DNA from: Chloroflexia bacterium
Lineage (GTDB): Bacteria; Chloroflexota; Chloroflexia; QHBQ01; JADMIH01
Direction of reading: 5' to 3'
Assembly (NCBI GenBank): GCA_025927935.1
Contig: JAICKM010000393.1
Coordinates: forward strand, 1 to 6,594
DNA: 6,594 nt
Below, piece after piece: positions 1 to 5,528 of the stretch. Below the pieces are notes generated by a model. That model had not been told where the DNA came from, searched no databases, and saw only the letters and a program-made list of their open reading frames with translations. How positions within the stretch are numbered: the first letter of the stretch is position 1; each line of letters begins with the position of its first letter. A program made the translations under genes and the position numbers.

Positions 1-414
1 CAGGTGGGGGCGGGCCTCGCGGCGTAACGCCTGCATCTGTAGCCAATCAACCGCAGCGCGAGACATATCCCCCAGTTCCTGATGGAAGAGCGCGCGGTTA
101 TAGAGCACGTCGGGATCGTGGGGCGCCAGGGCCACGGCCCGGTCGAAATCAAAGGCCGCGGCCTGCACGCGCCCCAGGTCGCGCAACACCCAGGCCCGTT
201 GCACCAGGGCGGCCGCGTGGGTAGGCCGGTCCGCGAGGAGCGTGTCCAGGACGCGCAACGCGCCCAGCAGATCGCCTGCTGCGCGCCGCTGCTGGGCACG
301 GTCCAGCAGTGGCGTGGGCGCCTCTTCGCCTGCCGGAGAAGGGGCGCGGTCGAACAGCGTGGGCACAGCGCCCGGCCTGCTCTGGTTACTGGTCTGCTGT
401 GTGGCGAGCACCAT
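1..414 (-). CDS. TPR-repeat protein, N-terminal part, truncated at the left window edge
   Basis: An uninterrupted minus-strand frame starts at the ATG at 412-414 and runs through the first base of the window, giving 138 residues with no stop. A strong Shine-Dalgarno (GGGGAGG at 421-427, six bases from the ATG) fixes the start. The first ~38 residues are Pro/Ala/Gln-rich, without a signal peptide or membrane segment. Tetratricopeptide helix pairs follow: residues ~39-64 (AGDLLGALRVLDTLLADRP), ~65-98 (AALVQRAWVLRDLGRVQAAA, then FDRAVALAP) and ~99-132 (DVLYNRALFHQELGDMSRAA). The W..L..LG....A...F..A..L.P spacing is the TPR consensus. TPR arrays are protein-interaction scaffolds, so partner and function cannot be told from this end. 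The gene lies 293 bp downstream of the yceI-family gene on the same strand with a hairpin between, so it is probably a separate transcript. Confidence 0.85.
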   Translation of the reverse strand, partial: MVLATQQTSNQSRPGAVPTLFDRAPSPAGEEAPTPLLDRAQQRRAAGDLLGALRVLDTLLADRPTHAAALVQRAWVLRDLGRVQAAAFDFDRAVALAPHDPDVLYNRALFHQELGDMSRAAVDWLQMQALRREARPHL

Positions 415-520
415 CTGGAACCTCCCCGATCTGCCTGTCCGGCGACCGCGCGTTTACCGGTATCGGCCTGTACGGGCCGTATTACGGCTCTGTTCGCTCT
501 ATAGCTATTATCGCGCCGGA

Positions 521-549
521 ACATTAAGCGGGGATTAGGGGAATGTAAA
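521..549 (-). promoter_or_regulatory. Possible promoter of the TPR gene
   Basis: On the minus strand TTTACA (544-549, five of six to the -35 consensus) is followed after 17 bp by TAATGT (521-526), a poor -10. Transcription would begin near 514, leaving a leader of about 100 bases before the ATG at 414. Only the -35 and the spacing are good. GATAAT- and TATAGA-like hexamers in the same AT-richer patch (500-512) could serve instead. Confidence 0.25.
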
Positions 550-595
550 CAATTGGTATGAGTCTATTGGGATCGTTTGCGGGAGATTTGGGGCG

Positions 596-627
596 CCACT
601 CCCGGCGCCGACCGGCGCCGGGAGTGG
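596..627 (-). terminator. GC-rich perfect hairpin, probable end of the yceI-family transcript
   Basis: Bases 596-610 and 613-627 are perfect 15-base reverse complements separated by only two bases (in a transcript, about 14 bp with a tight tetraloop). The hairpin lies 81 bases after the yceI-family stop codon and before the next gene on the same strand. Neither side has a convincing T-run, so it is not a textbook intrinsic terminator. It may protect the 3' end of the mRNA or act with Rho. The core GGCGCCG also recurs at 1471-1478 in the spacer upstream of the same gene. Confidence 0.45.
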
Positions 628-707
628 GTTACATTTGTGCGGAAGCGAACCGTGCTTTCGCCGCAACAACCTGATGCGGCCAGAGGGTCGGGCGGCCCGT
701 TCGGCGC

Positions 708-1295
708 TTAGAGCGGGGTCGCCTCGCCGTCGATGCTGATCTTGATGTCGTCGCCAACCATCATCCCGCCCATTTCCATGGCCATATTCCAGTTCAGGCC
801 AAAGTCCTTGCGGTTGATCTGAGTGGTGGCCGAGAAGCCCATTTTACGTTCGCCCCAGGGAGTCATGTTGTGGCCCCCAAGCTCCACGTCCAGCGGCACC
901 TCCTGCGTCACCCCACGAATGGTCAGATTGCCCGTTACGCGGATCTGGCCGGGGCTGACAGAATCGACGCGCGTGCTGGTGAACGTAATCTGCGGATAGT
1001 TCTCCACGTCCAGGAAATCCGCGCCCCGCAAATGCGCATCGCGCTCGGCCGCGTGCGTGTCCAGCGTCGTGGCGTCGATAACCGCGTCCACACGCGAGCG
1101 CGTCACGTCCTGCTCATCCACCGTGATGGTACCGCTTGGCGAGTGAAAGCCGCCCCGTACGGTGGAGATCATCATGTGCTTGACGGCGAACTGCACAACG
1201 GTGTGCATCGGATCGACCTTCCAGGTACTGGACACCCCGGCATCCGCGGTGCTCGCGGTGCTTTGCGTGTTCTGATCGTTCGAGGTAATAGTCAT
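708..1295 (-). CDS. YceI-family protein (lipocalin-like, polyisoprenoid-binding fold)
   Basis: The product has 195 residues and a full-length YceI domain. Hallmarks in order: W-x-VDP-x-HT-x-V-x-F-x-VKHMMISTVRG-x-F (25-50), HLRGADFLDVENYPQITFTST (88-108, with central DFLDVENYP), GNLTIRGVTQEV (122-133), INRKDFGLNWN (160-170) and GDDIKISIDGEA (181-192). The family folds as an extended eight-stranded barrel that binds long polyisoprenoid or amphiphilic molecules; its physiological role is unsettled and often linked to stress. The first ~22 residues are polar (Ser/Thr/Asn/Gln) and lack a signal peptide, so this copy is probably cytoplasmic, unlike E. coli YceI, which is exported. The start is the ATG at 1293-1295, with AAGGAG at 1307-1312 eleven bases upstream. 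An ATG inside that Shine-Dalgarno stops after four codons. The gene appears monocistronic, with a hairpin downstream and a promoter about 150 bp upstream. Confidence 0.93.
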   Translation of the reverse strand: MTITSNDQNTQSTASTADAGVSSTWKVDPMHTVVQFAVKHMMISTVRGGFHSPSGTITVDEQDVTRSRVDAVIDATTLDTHAAERDAHLRGADFLDVENYPQITFTSTRVDSVSPGQIRVTGNLTIRGVTQEVPLDVELGGHNMTPWGERKMGFSATTQINRKDFGLNWNMAMEMGGMMVGDDIKISIDGEATPL

Positions 1296-1333
1296 AGAAT
1301 TGCCATCTCCTTACGCGCCCATACAGCTTGACC

Positions 1334-1349
1334 TGTCTCTCTAGAGACA
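1334..1349. promoter_or_regulatory. Short inverted repeat in the yceI-family leader (possible operator)
   Basis: TGTCTC and GAGACA (1334-1339, 1344-1349) are perfect inverted 6-mers around TCTA, 39 bp upstream of the yceI-family start and inside the predicted leader. The size suits a dimeric repressor site or a small RNA hairpin. No regulator is identified and the arms are short, so chance occurrence is quite possible. Confidence 0.25.
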
Positions 1350-1441
1350 ACGCAGGGTATTCAGGCACGCGCGGCGCGGAAGAAAGCGGAGGAGATGGCA
1401 GGGCGGTGCTGGCGAACTCACAGCGAGGTCCCACTGTAATC

Positions 1442-1450
1442 AGTATAGCA
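1442..1450 (-). promoter_or_regulatory. Extended -10 promoter for the yceI-family gene
   Basis: On the minus strand the sequence reads TGCTATACT: a TATACT -10 hexamer (1442-1447) with the extended TGn motif. No good -35 lies 16-18 bp upstream, which is common for extended -10 promoters. Transcription would start near 1435, giving a leader of about 140 bases to the ATG at 1295. An inverted repeat ACTG-TAAT-CAGT (1433-1444) overlaps the -10 and the predicted start, so a regulator binding there could block initiation. Confidence 0.5.
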
Positions 1451-1601
1451 TACCAATGCAATACCCCCGCCGGCGCCGGGTGCATCCCGGCAGAGCAGCG
1501 GCGTCCGGCCCCGCAAGAGGCGGGCTAGCGGAGCGCGCCGCCTGCCAGCGCACCCATCGCCCAATTGGTCCAGCCCGCGCAGGCGGGATTCGTAAAGGTA
1601 G

Positions 1602-1621
1602 CCGGAGGCTTGAGCCTCCGG
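1602..1621. repeat. Perfect palindromic hairpin with outer AAGGT/ACCTT arms (REP-like)
   Basis: CCGGAGGC (1602-1609) and GCCTCCGG (1614-1621) are perfect inverted repeats around a TTGA loop. Outside them AAGGT (1595-1599) and ACCTT (1631-1635) can extend the stem past an internal bulge. Stems of the form GTAG..GCCGGAGGC..GCCTCCGG are typical of dispersed REP-like elements in GC-rich genomes, including Chloroflexota. It is in the middle of the divergent spacer with no T-run, so it is unlikely to be a simple terminator. Confidence 0.45.
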
Positions 1622-1630
1622 GCGCACGCC

Positions 1631-1663
1631 ACCTTACCGCGCAGCCCACCGGTTACCTTACCG
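1631..1663. repeat. Two 9-bp direct repeats ACCTTACCG, 24 bp apart
   Basis: ACCTTACCG occurs exactly at 1631-1639 and 1655-1663. The second copy ends 17 bp before the -35 hexamer of the promoter serving the zinc-ribbon gene. The position suits tandem activator sites roughly two helical turns apart, although the first copy also forms the outer arm of the neighbouring hairpin. No protein is assigned. Confidence 0.35.
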
Positions 1664-1680
1664 AAACCTGACCGCGCATC

Positions 1681-1709
1681 TTGCATTGCAGGGCGGATTC
1701 TGCTACAAT
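1681..1709 (+). promoter_or_regulatory. Sigma70-type promoter toward the zinc-ribbon gene
   Basis: TTGCAT (1681-1686) and TACAAT (1704-1709) are separated by exactly 17 bp, and the -10 carries the extended TGn motif (1701-1703). This is among the best promoter matches in the window. Transcription should start near 1716, leaving a leader of about 280 bases before the zinc-ribbon ATG at 1994, unusually long for such a small gene. A 20-codon frame starts at 1728, and an open frame without a normal start ends at 1839 inside that leader. Confidence 0.5.
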
Positions 1710-1727
1710 ACAAACCATCATATTAGA

Positions 1728-1790
1728 TGAACCTTCCTCAGCGCCGTTCCCGTATGACGATCTGGCCATCATTGCCGCTGAGAGCCTGAT
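1728..1790 (+). CDS. Possible 20-residue leader peptide ahead of the zinc-ribbon gene
   Basis: An ATG at 1728, about 12 bases after the predicted transcription start, opens a 20-codon frame (MNLPQRRSRMTIWPSLPLRA) ending in TGA at 1788-1790. There is no Shine-Dalgarno, so it would have to be read as a near-leaderless message. No recognisable domain is present. It may be a chance frame. The overlapping frame that ends at 1839 looks more protein-like but has no standard start codon downstream of the promoter. Confidence 0.15.
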
Positions 1791-1993
1791 ACGGGGTGCG
1801 TCCGCGACCGCTATGGAGTTAATCGGCACGGGACAATAGGGCTACAGGCGACGCGCAGTTTGGTAAGCTTCCTGGCGCCCCATCCGGGTCTTTGACTACT
1901 CTGCCATCCGCATACCCCATATTTCCTATCCTGTTACCTGATGCCGGCCCCGCTGCCGTGGCCTTCATCCGACTCTCCACCAGGAGGTTCGTT

Positions 1994-2422
1994 ATGGTCT
2001 GTAAAAACTGTGGCAAGGAACTCCCGTTGGCAGCGAGTTTTTGCTGGCAGTGTGGCACGTCGCTGCATGCCGCCGCTGAGCAAGCACGCGAAGAAACCGC
2101 CGCGGCCTGGGAGACCTGCGAAGTGATGTGGGAAGTAGTCCAGGAAGGCAAGCCCGCCCTGGTCGGTTCGCCCACGCATGTGCTCCGCTTCTGGGCGCGC
2201 GCTTTCGGCGCCAAAGGCACTTATATGGCGGGCGAGACGGAACCCTTCAGCGTGAAAAAGGCGGGATCCACTGCCTATCCCATCCCGGAGCGCGAGGCCG
2301 TGACGGCGCACGGCACCTTCATCCAGCAATTGATGGAAGACGGCTGGGAACCGATCCGGGAAGACGCGGAAACCTGGTTCCACACGCACCTGCGCCGCCG
2401 GGTGAAAGCGCCCCGCCGCTAA
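1994..2422 (+). CDS. Zinc-ribbon protein with a C-terminal domain of unknown function
   Basis: The product has 142 residues. The start is the ATG at 1994, chosen because AGGAGG (1982-1987) lies six bases upstream; an in-frame TTG at 1892 would add 34 residues but has no ribosome site. Residues 3-20 form a compact treble-Cys ribbon (C3-K-N-C6, C17-W-Q-C20) that should bind one structural zinc, as in the small ribbons at the N-termini of many bacterial proteins. A helical linker (~25-40, Ala/Glu-rich) follows. A globular part (~42-136) contains CEVMWEV, FWARAFGAKGTYMAGETEPF and HGTFIQQLMEDGWEP, then a basic tail. That part resembles short Chloroflexota hypothetical proteins ending in 'I..L..DGWEP....WY..R.RR', from memory and without a known function. 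No signal peptide or membrane helix is present, so it is cytosolic. The gene is alone on its strand and convergent with the kinase gene, 15 bp away. Confidence 0.88.
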   Translation: MVCKNCGKELPLAASFCWQCGTSLHAAAEQAREETAAAWETCEVMWEVVQEGKPALVGSPTHVLRFWARAFGAKGTYMAGETEPFSVKKAGSTAYPIPEREAVTAHGTFIQQLMEDGWEPIREDAETWFHTHLRRRVKAPRR

Positions 2423-2423
2423 G

Positions 2424-2465
2424 CGCGCCGCCCGCCGTTACACCGGCACCACGGCGGTGGGCGCG
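2424..2465. terminator. Imperfect GC hairpin between convergent genes (possible shared terminator)
   Basis: Bases 2424-2437 and 2452-2465 are reverse complements at 12 of 14 positions around a 14-base loop. The structure begins just after the zinc-ribbon stop and overlaps the last codons of the kinase gene. The location between convergent stops suits a bidirectional terminator, but no T-run follows on either strand and the surrounding sequence is very GC-rich, so support is modest. Confidence 0.3.
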
Positions 2466-4252
2466 GGGGCCACCGGCAGCGTGAAGGAGAAGGTGGCACC
2501 CTGATCCGGGCGGCTGGTTACGCCGATTTCGCCGCCGTGGGCCTGCACCAGGTGCTTGGCGATAGCCAGGCCCAGGCCCGTGCCGCCCGCGCTTTTGGCC
2601 CCGGCGCTGCGCGCCTTGTCCACTTTGTAGAACCGCTCGAACAGCCGCGGCTGTTCCTCCTGTGGGATACCGATACCGGTATCGCGCACGTAGAGCCGCA
2701 CGCCCGCCGGGTCCGGCTCGGCCCAGAGGGTGATTGCCCCGCCGGGTGGCGTGAACTTGATCGCGTTGTGGACCAGGTTGACCAGCACTTGTTCGATCCG
2801 CGTGGCATCCACATCGGCGGGCGGCAGATCCGGCCCGGCGCGCACGGTCAGCGTGAGTCCGGCCCGCTCAGCCTGCGCGCGCAGCCGCCCCGCGGCCCGC
2901 TCCAACAGCGTGTCCACCGGGAACGGCCGGCGGTCGAGTTGCACCTGGCCCGACTCGATGCGCGACAGCTCCAGCAGTTCGCGCACCAGTTGGGTCAGCC
3001 CATCCAGTTCCACGTCGATGCGCCGCAGGAAGCCGGCTGCCGCCTGCGGGTCGTCGTGGATGGCGGTATGCAGCGTTTCGACCAGCAGTTTCACGGAGGC
3101 CAGCGGCGTGCGTAGCTCGTGGCCGATATTCGCCACGAAGTCGCGGCGCACGCGCTCCAGGCGGCGCAATTCGGTGACATCTTGCAGTACGGCCAGCACG
3201 GTCGGCGCCCCACCGGCCGGGCCGGGGATGCCGGTGACGACGCACGCGACCTGGTAGGGGCCGAGGGCCAGGTCCAGGTATTGGCGCTCGCCCGGCGCGG
3301 CCAAGGCGGCGCGCCCGGCCTGGTACATCTCGTGGCTCTGCGTCAGCGCCACCAGCGAGCGGCCCACGGCCCGCTCCGGGCTGGTCTGCAGCAGGCGGCA
3401 GGCGGTCGGGTTGATGCCGTCGATGGCGCCGTGAGCGTCGGTCAGCACGATGCCGTCGTGCATATGGGCCAGCACGGCGGCCATCTGGTTGCGCTCGGTC
3501 GTGCGCCGGCGGATCGTATCGCCCAGCCGGTTCGCCATGGCGTTGAACGCGCCGCTCAGCGCCCCGATCTCGCCGCCCGTCTGGCTGTTGGCGCGCGCCG
3601 TCAGATCGCCCTGGCCGAAGCGGGCGGCCACCCCGCGCAGGGCCGACAGCGGCCCGGCAATGGAGCGCGCCAGCACGGTACCGAGCAGGGCGGCGGGCAG
3701 GCTGACCAGCAGCACCGCCAGCCCCAGGTTACGCCAGAGCGTGTCACGCGCCTGCTCCACCGATGTCAACGGGTAGGCCACGCGGGCGATGCCGGCCACT
3801 CTGCCGGGCGCTGCGGAGTCAGGTATGGTCACGGCCACGTAGAGCAACTGGCGGTGGACCGTGGCGCTCAGGCGGCTGTCGCTGCCGGGCGCGCCGGGAT
3901 GGGCAAGGGCCTGCACCACTTCCGGGCGCTGCCGGTGGTTTTCCATCAGCGCCGGGTTTTCTTCCGAGTCGCCCACGACCGTGCCGTCGGGGCGAATCAG
4001 CGTCACGCGGGTGCCGAAGATGCCGGCCAGGTTGTGGGCCAGGGTGTTTGTGATGGAGATCGGCGTGGCCGGGGTGAGCAGCGGGGCGGCGTTGAACGCC
4101 ACGGCGTGGACCTGGTCGCTCAGCCGCGCCCGCAGGGCATCTTCATCGCGCGTGGCGAACTCGTCGCCGAGCAGCACGGCCAGGATGCCCACGGTAATCA
4201 GCACCAGGGCGATATAGCTCAAGGCGATGCGGACCCAGGTGCGCGATAACAT
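2438..4252 (-). CDS. PhoR/PnpS-like membrane sensor histidine kinase
   Basis: The protein has 604 residues. In order: membrane helix (~8-29); extracytoplasmic sensor (~30-173) carrying the PnpS/PhoR-type stretch TRVTLIRPDGTVVGDSEENP then MENHRQRPEV (81-112); second helix (~174-195); HAMP (~196-250); PAS (~255-365); HisKA with phospho-accepting His378 in FVANIGHELRTPLA; HATPase_c with the N box (N492/N496 in NLVHNAIKF), G1 DTGIGI (524-529), F box LFERFYKVDKARS (537-549) and G2 GGTGLGL (556-562). All catalytic motifs are intact, so it should autophosphorylate and pass the phosphate to the regulator encoded just upstream. This order of domains is the usual one for PhoR/PnpS phosphate sensors, with WalK and ResE the close alternatives. 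The ATG at 4250-4252 lies 18 bases after the regulator stop. AGGAAG (4267-4272), overlapping that stop, is a rather distant ribosome site and suggests coupling. Confidence 0.93.
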   Translation of the reverse strand: MLSRTWVRIALSYIALVLITVGILAVLLGDEFATRDEDALRARLSDQVHAVAFNAAPLLTPATPISITNTLAHNLAGIFGTRVTLIRPDGTVVGDSEENPALMENHRQRPEVVQALAHPGAPGSDSRLSATVHRQLLYVAVTIPDSAAPGRVAGIARVAYPLTSVEQARDTLWRNLGLAVLLVSLPAALLGTVLARSIAGPLSALRGVAARFGQGDLTARANSQTGGEIGALSGAFNAMANRLGDTIRRRTTERNQMAAVLAHMHDGIVLTDAHGAIDGINPTACRLLQTSPERAVGRSLVALTQSHEMYQAGRAALAAPGERQYLDLALGPYQVACVVTGIPGPAGGAPTVLAVLQDVTELRRLERVRRDFVANIGHELRTPLASVKLLVETLHTAIHDDPQAAAGFLRRIDVELDGLTQLVRELLELSRIESGQVQLDRRPFPVDTLLERAAGRLRAQAERAGLTLTVRAGPDLPPADVDATRIEQVLVNLVHNAIKFTPPGGAITLWAEPDPAGVRLYVRDTGIGIPQEEQPRLFERFYKVDKARSAGAKSAGGTGLGLAIAKHLVQAHGGEIGVTSRPDQGATFSFTLPVAPAPTAVVPV

Positions 4253-4270
4253 GGCGATGGGGCCCGCTTC

Positions 4271-5074
<804 letters not shown>

Positions 5075-5080
5075 AGCGGT

Positions 5081-5086
5081 ATTGTA
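5081..5086 (-). promoter_or_regulatory. Possible leaderless promoter of the response-regulator gene
   Basis: On the minus strand TACAAT (5081-5086) ends six bases before the ATG at 5074, so transcription would begin at or next to the start codon. No -35 is recognisable. An 11-bp palindrome, CACTATTAGTG (5101-5111), sits where a -35 or operator would be. The absence of a Shine-Dalgarno fits a leaderless transcript, but two better -10 elements exist upstream. Confidence 0.25.
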
Positions 5087-5192
5087 TTCTCATTTCCAAT
5101 CACTATTAGTGTACACGGCCGGGACGGCTTATGCAAATCTCCGCCGGGTGGGCGTCCGGCGCCTCATGGGCCTGGGGATCGGATTGCGGAGC

Positions 5193-5198
5193 ATTATA
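5193..5198 (-). promoter_or_regulatory. Consensus -10 (TATAAT) upstream of the regulator/kinase operon
   Basis: A perfect TATAAT on the minus strand would give a start near 5186 and a leader of about 112 bases. The matching -35 region is a G-run with the small inverted repeat GGGGG/CCCCC around CTT (plus-strand 5202-5214), not TTGACA. It is therefore either activator-dependent or not used. Confidence 0.35.
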
Positions 5199-5246
5199 CA
5201 CGGGGGCTTCCCCCTGCCCCGATTCACGCCATTATCGTCACCGTTC

Positions 5247-5252
5247 AGTATA
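5247..5252 (-). promoter_or_regulatory. -10 element (TATACT) of the putative PHO-box promoter
   Basis: TATACT on the minus strand lies 9 bp downstream of the last TTAACA-like hexamer of the repeat array at 5262-5299. There is no independent -35; in PhoB/PhoP-activated promoters the bound regulator takes that role at this distance. Transcription would start near 5240, with a leader of about 165 bases to the regulator ATG. Confidence 0.45.
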
Positions 5253-5261
5253 GCGAATGCG

Positions 5262-5299
5262 TGTTAACAACGATTTAATGCTATGTTAGCGCCCGTTAA
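5262..5299 (-). promoter_or_regulatory. Putative PHO box: four TTAACA-like hexamers in 10/11-bp phase
   Basis: Reading the minus strand toward the regulator gene, the hexamers are TTAACG (5299-5294), CTAACA (5289-5284), TTAAAT (5278-5273) and TTAACA (5267-5262), starting 10, 11 and 11 bp apart. Together they match TTAACA at 20 of 24 positions. The Bacillus PhoP box is TTAACA-like hexamers with about 5-bp gaps. The cyanobacterial PHO box is tandem TTAA-core octamers in 11-bp phase. The E. coli Pho box also has 11-bp units. The array ends 9 bp above a TATACT -10. The regulator encoded downstream is of the family that binds such arrays, so autoregulation is the natural reading. This is inferred from spacing and sequence only. 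Confidence 0.5.
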
Positions 5300-5337
5300 T
5301 AAGCGGGAGTCTGTCGTCGGTCGTACAGTGTCCCTCG

Positions 5338-5413
5338 TGTCACTCTGAGCGCAGCGAAGAGTCTCGTCTCGTGTCCGCAGGTGAGGAGATTCTTCGCTGC
5401 ACTCGGAATGACA
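5338..5413. repeat. Interspersed palindromic repeat (TGTCA..CTGAG..GCGAAGA..TCTC type)
   Basis: Arms 5338-5365 and 5386-5413 are reverse complements at 24 of 28 positions, separated by 20 bases. Outer ends TGTCA/TGACA and the motif GCAGCGAAGA..TCTC match, from memory, an imperfect palindrome found in many copies in Chloroflexota, cyanobacterial and Bacteroidota genomes ('TGTCATTCTGAGCGAAGCGAAGAATCTC'). It carries no gene and probably belongs to the REP/MITE-like class, moved by a transposase encoded elsewhere. The four mismatches suggest an old copy. It lies in the spacer between the divergent operons. Confidence 0.8.
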
Positions 5414-5434
5414 ATTTGTCTCCGGGGAGGGCAT

Positions 5435-5518
5435 ATGCCGTGGATGTACCAGGACAAACGGTACTTTCTGGCTAATTCGCCGGCCGTATCTTGTGCCGGG
5501 ACATTTGCTTTGCTATAA
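5435..5518 (+). CDS. Possible 27-residue small protein with a strong ribosome site
   Basis: An ATG at 5435 follows GGGGAGG (5424-5430) by four bases and opens a 27-codon frame (begins MPWMYQDKRYFLAN, ends AGTFALL) stopping at TAA 5516-5518, inside the -10 hexamer of the next promoter. The Shine-Dalgarno is as good as that of the real genes nearby. The peptide has no recognised domain and no clear promoter; TACAGT at 5324-5329 is weak. It could be a genuine small gene, the stump of a decayed gene next to the repeat, or chance. Confidence 0.2.
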   Translation: MPWMYQDKRYFLANSPAVSCAGTFALL

Positions 5519-5519
5519 T
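5491..5519 (+). promoter_or_regulatory. Strong promoter of the membrane-protein/lipoprotein operon
   Basis: TTGTGC (5491-5496), exactly 17 bp, then a perfect TATAAT (5514-5519) with the extended TGn motif (5511-5513). Transcription should begin near 5526, giving a leader of about 95 bases to the ATG at 5621. This is the best promoter match in the window. A short inverted repeat TATAA/TTATA (5514-5518, 5525-5529) spans the initiation region. Confidence 0.6.
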
Positions 5520-5528
5520 AGAGGTTAT

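Larger units (their letters stand above)
1451..1680. other. Hairpin-rich GC spacer with no gene seen
   Basis: No reading frame here has both protein-like composition and a ribosome site. The stretch holds several local inverted repeats: GCCGGG/CCCGGC (1475-1480, 1486-1491), CCCGC/GCGGG (1510-1514, 1520-1524), CCCGC/GCGGG again (1574-1578, 1583-1587), and a longer-range pair GCGGGCT/AGCCCGC (1520-1526, 1572-1578). A perfect 8-bp stem (1602-1621) and direct repeats follow to the right and are listed separately. The density of stems suggests a structured RNA or the remains of palindromic interspersed repeats. No promoter clearly faces into it from either side. Confidence 0.35.

Noticed and set aside
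476..488. Small inverted repeat GCCGT-ATT-ACGGC in the TPR leader
   Set aside because: Five-base arms in GC-rich DNA are expected by chance and nothing else marks the site.
82..504. 140-codon plus-strand frame
   Set aside because: It is antisense to the TPR gene, which shows the TPR consensus and a good ribosome site. The plus frame has neither.
1418..1713. Several 60-70-codon frames on both strands in the divergent spacer
   Set aside because: None has a ribosome site or protein-like composition. The openness comes from high GC and inverted repeats.
1892..1923. TTGACT as a -35 for a second zinc-ribbon promoter
   Set aside because: The nearest -10-like hexamers (CATATT, TATTTC) lie 20-22 bp away and match poorly.
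1892..1993. In-frame upstream TTG start that would add 34 residues to the zinc-ribbon protein
   Set aside because: It has no Shine-Dalgarno, whereas AGGAGG lies six bases before the ATG at 1994. The zinc-binding cysteines begin at residue 3 from that ATG, as is usual.
3119..4249. Long open frame (376 codons) on the plus strand opposite the kinase gene
   Set aside because: It is antisense to a histidine kinase with every catalytic motif intact. Its product is rich in His, Gln, Arg and Gly in the low-complexity way expected from the reverse of a GC-rich gene, and it has no ribosome site.
5446..5464. Inverted repeat GTACC/GGTAC around nine bases
   Set aside because: The arms are short with no promoter alignment, and it lies inside the small frame at 5435-5518. 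Probably chance.
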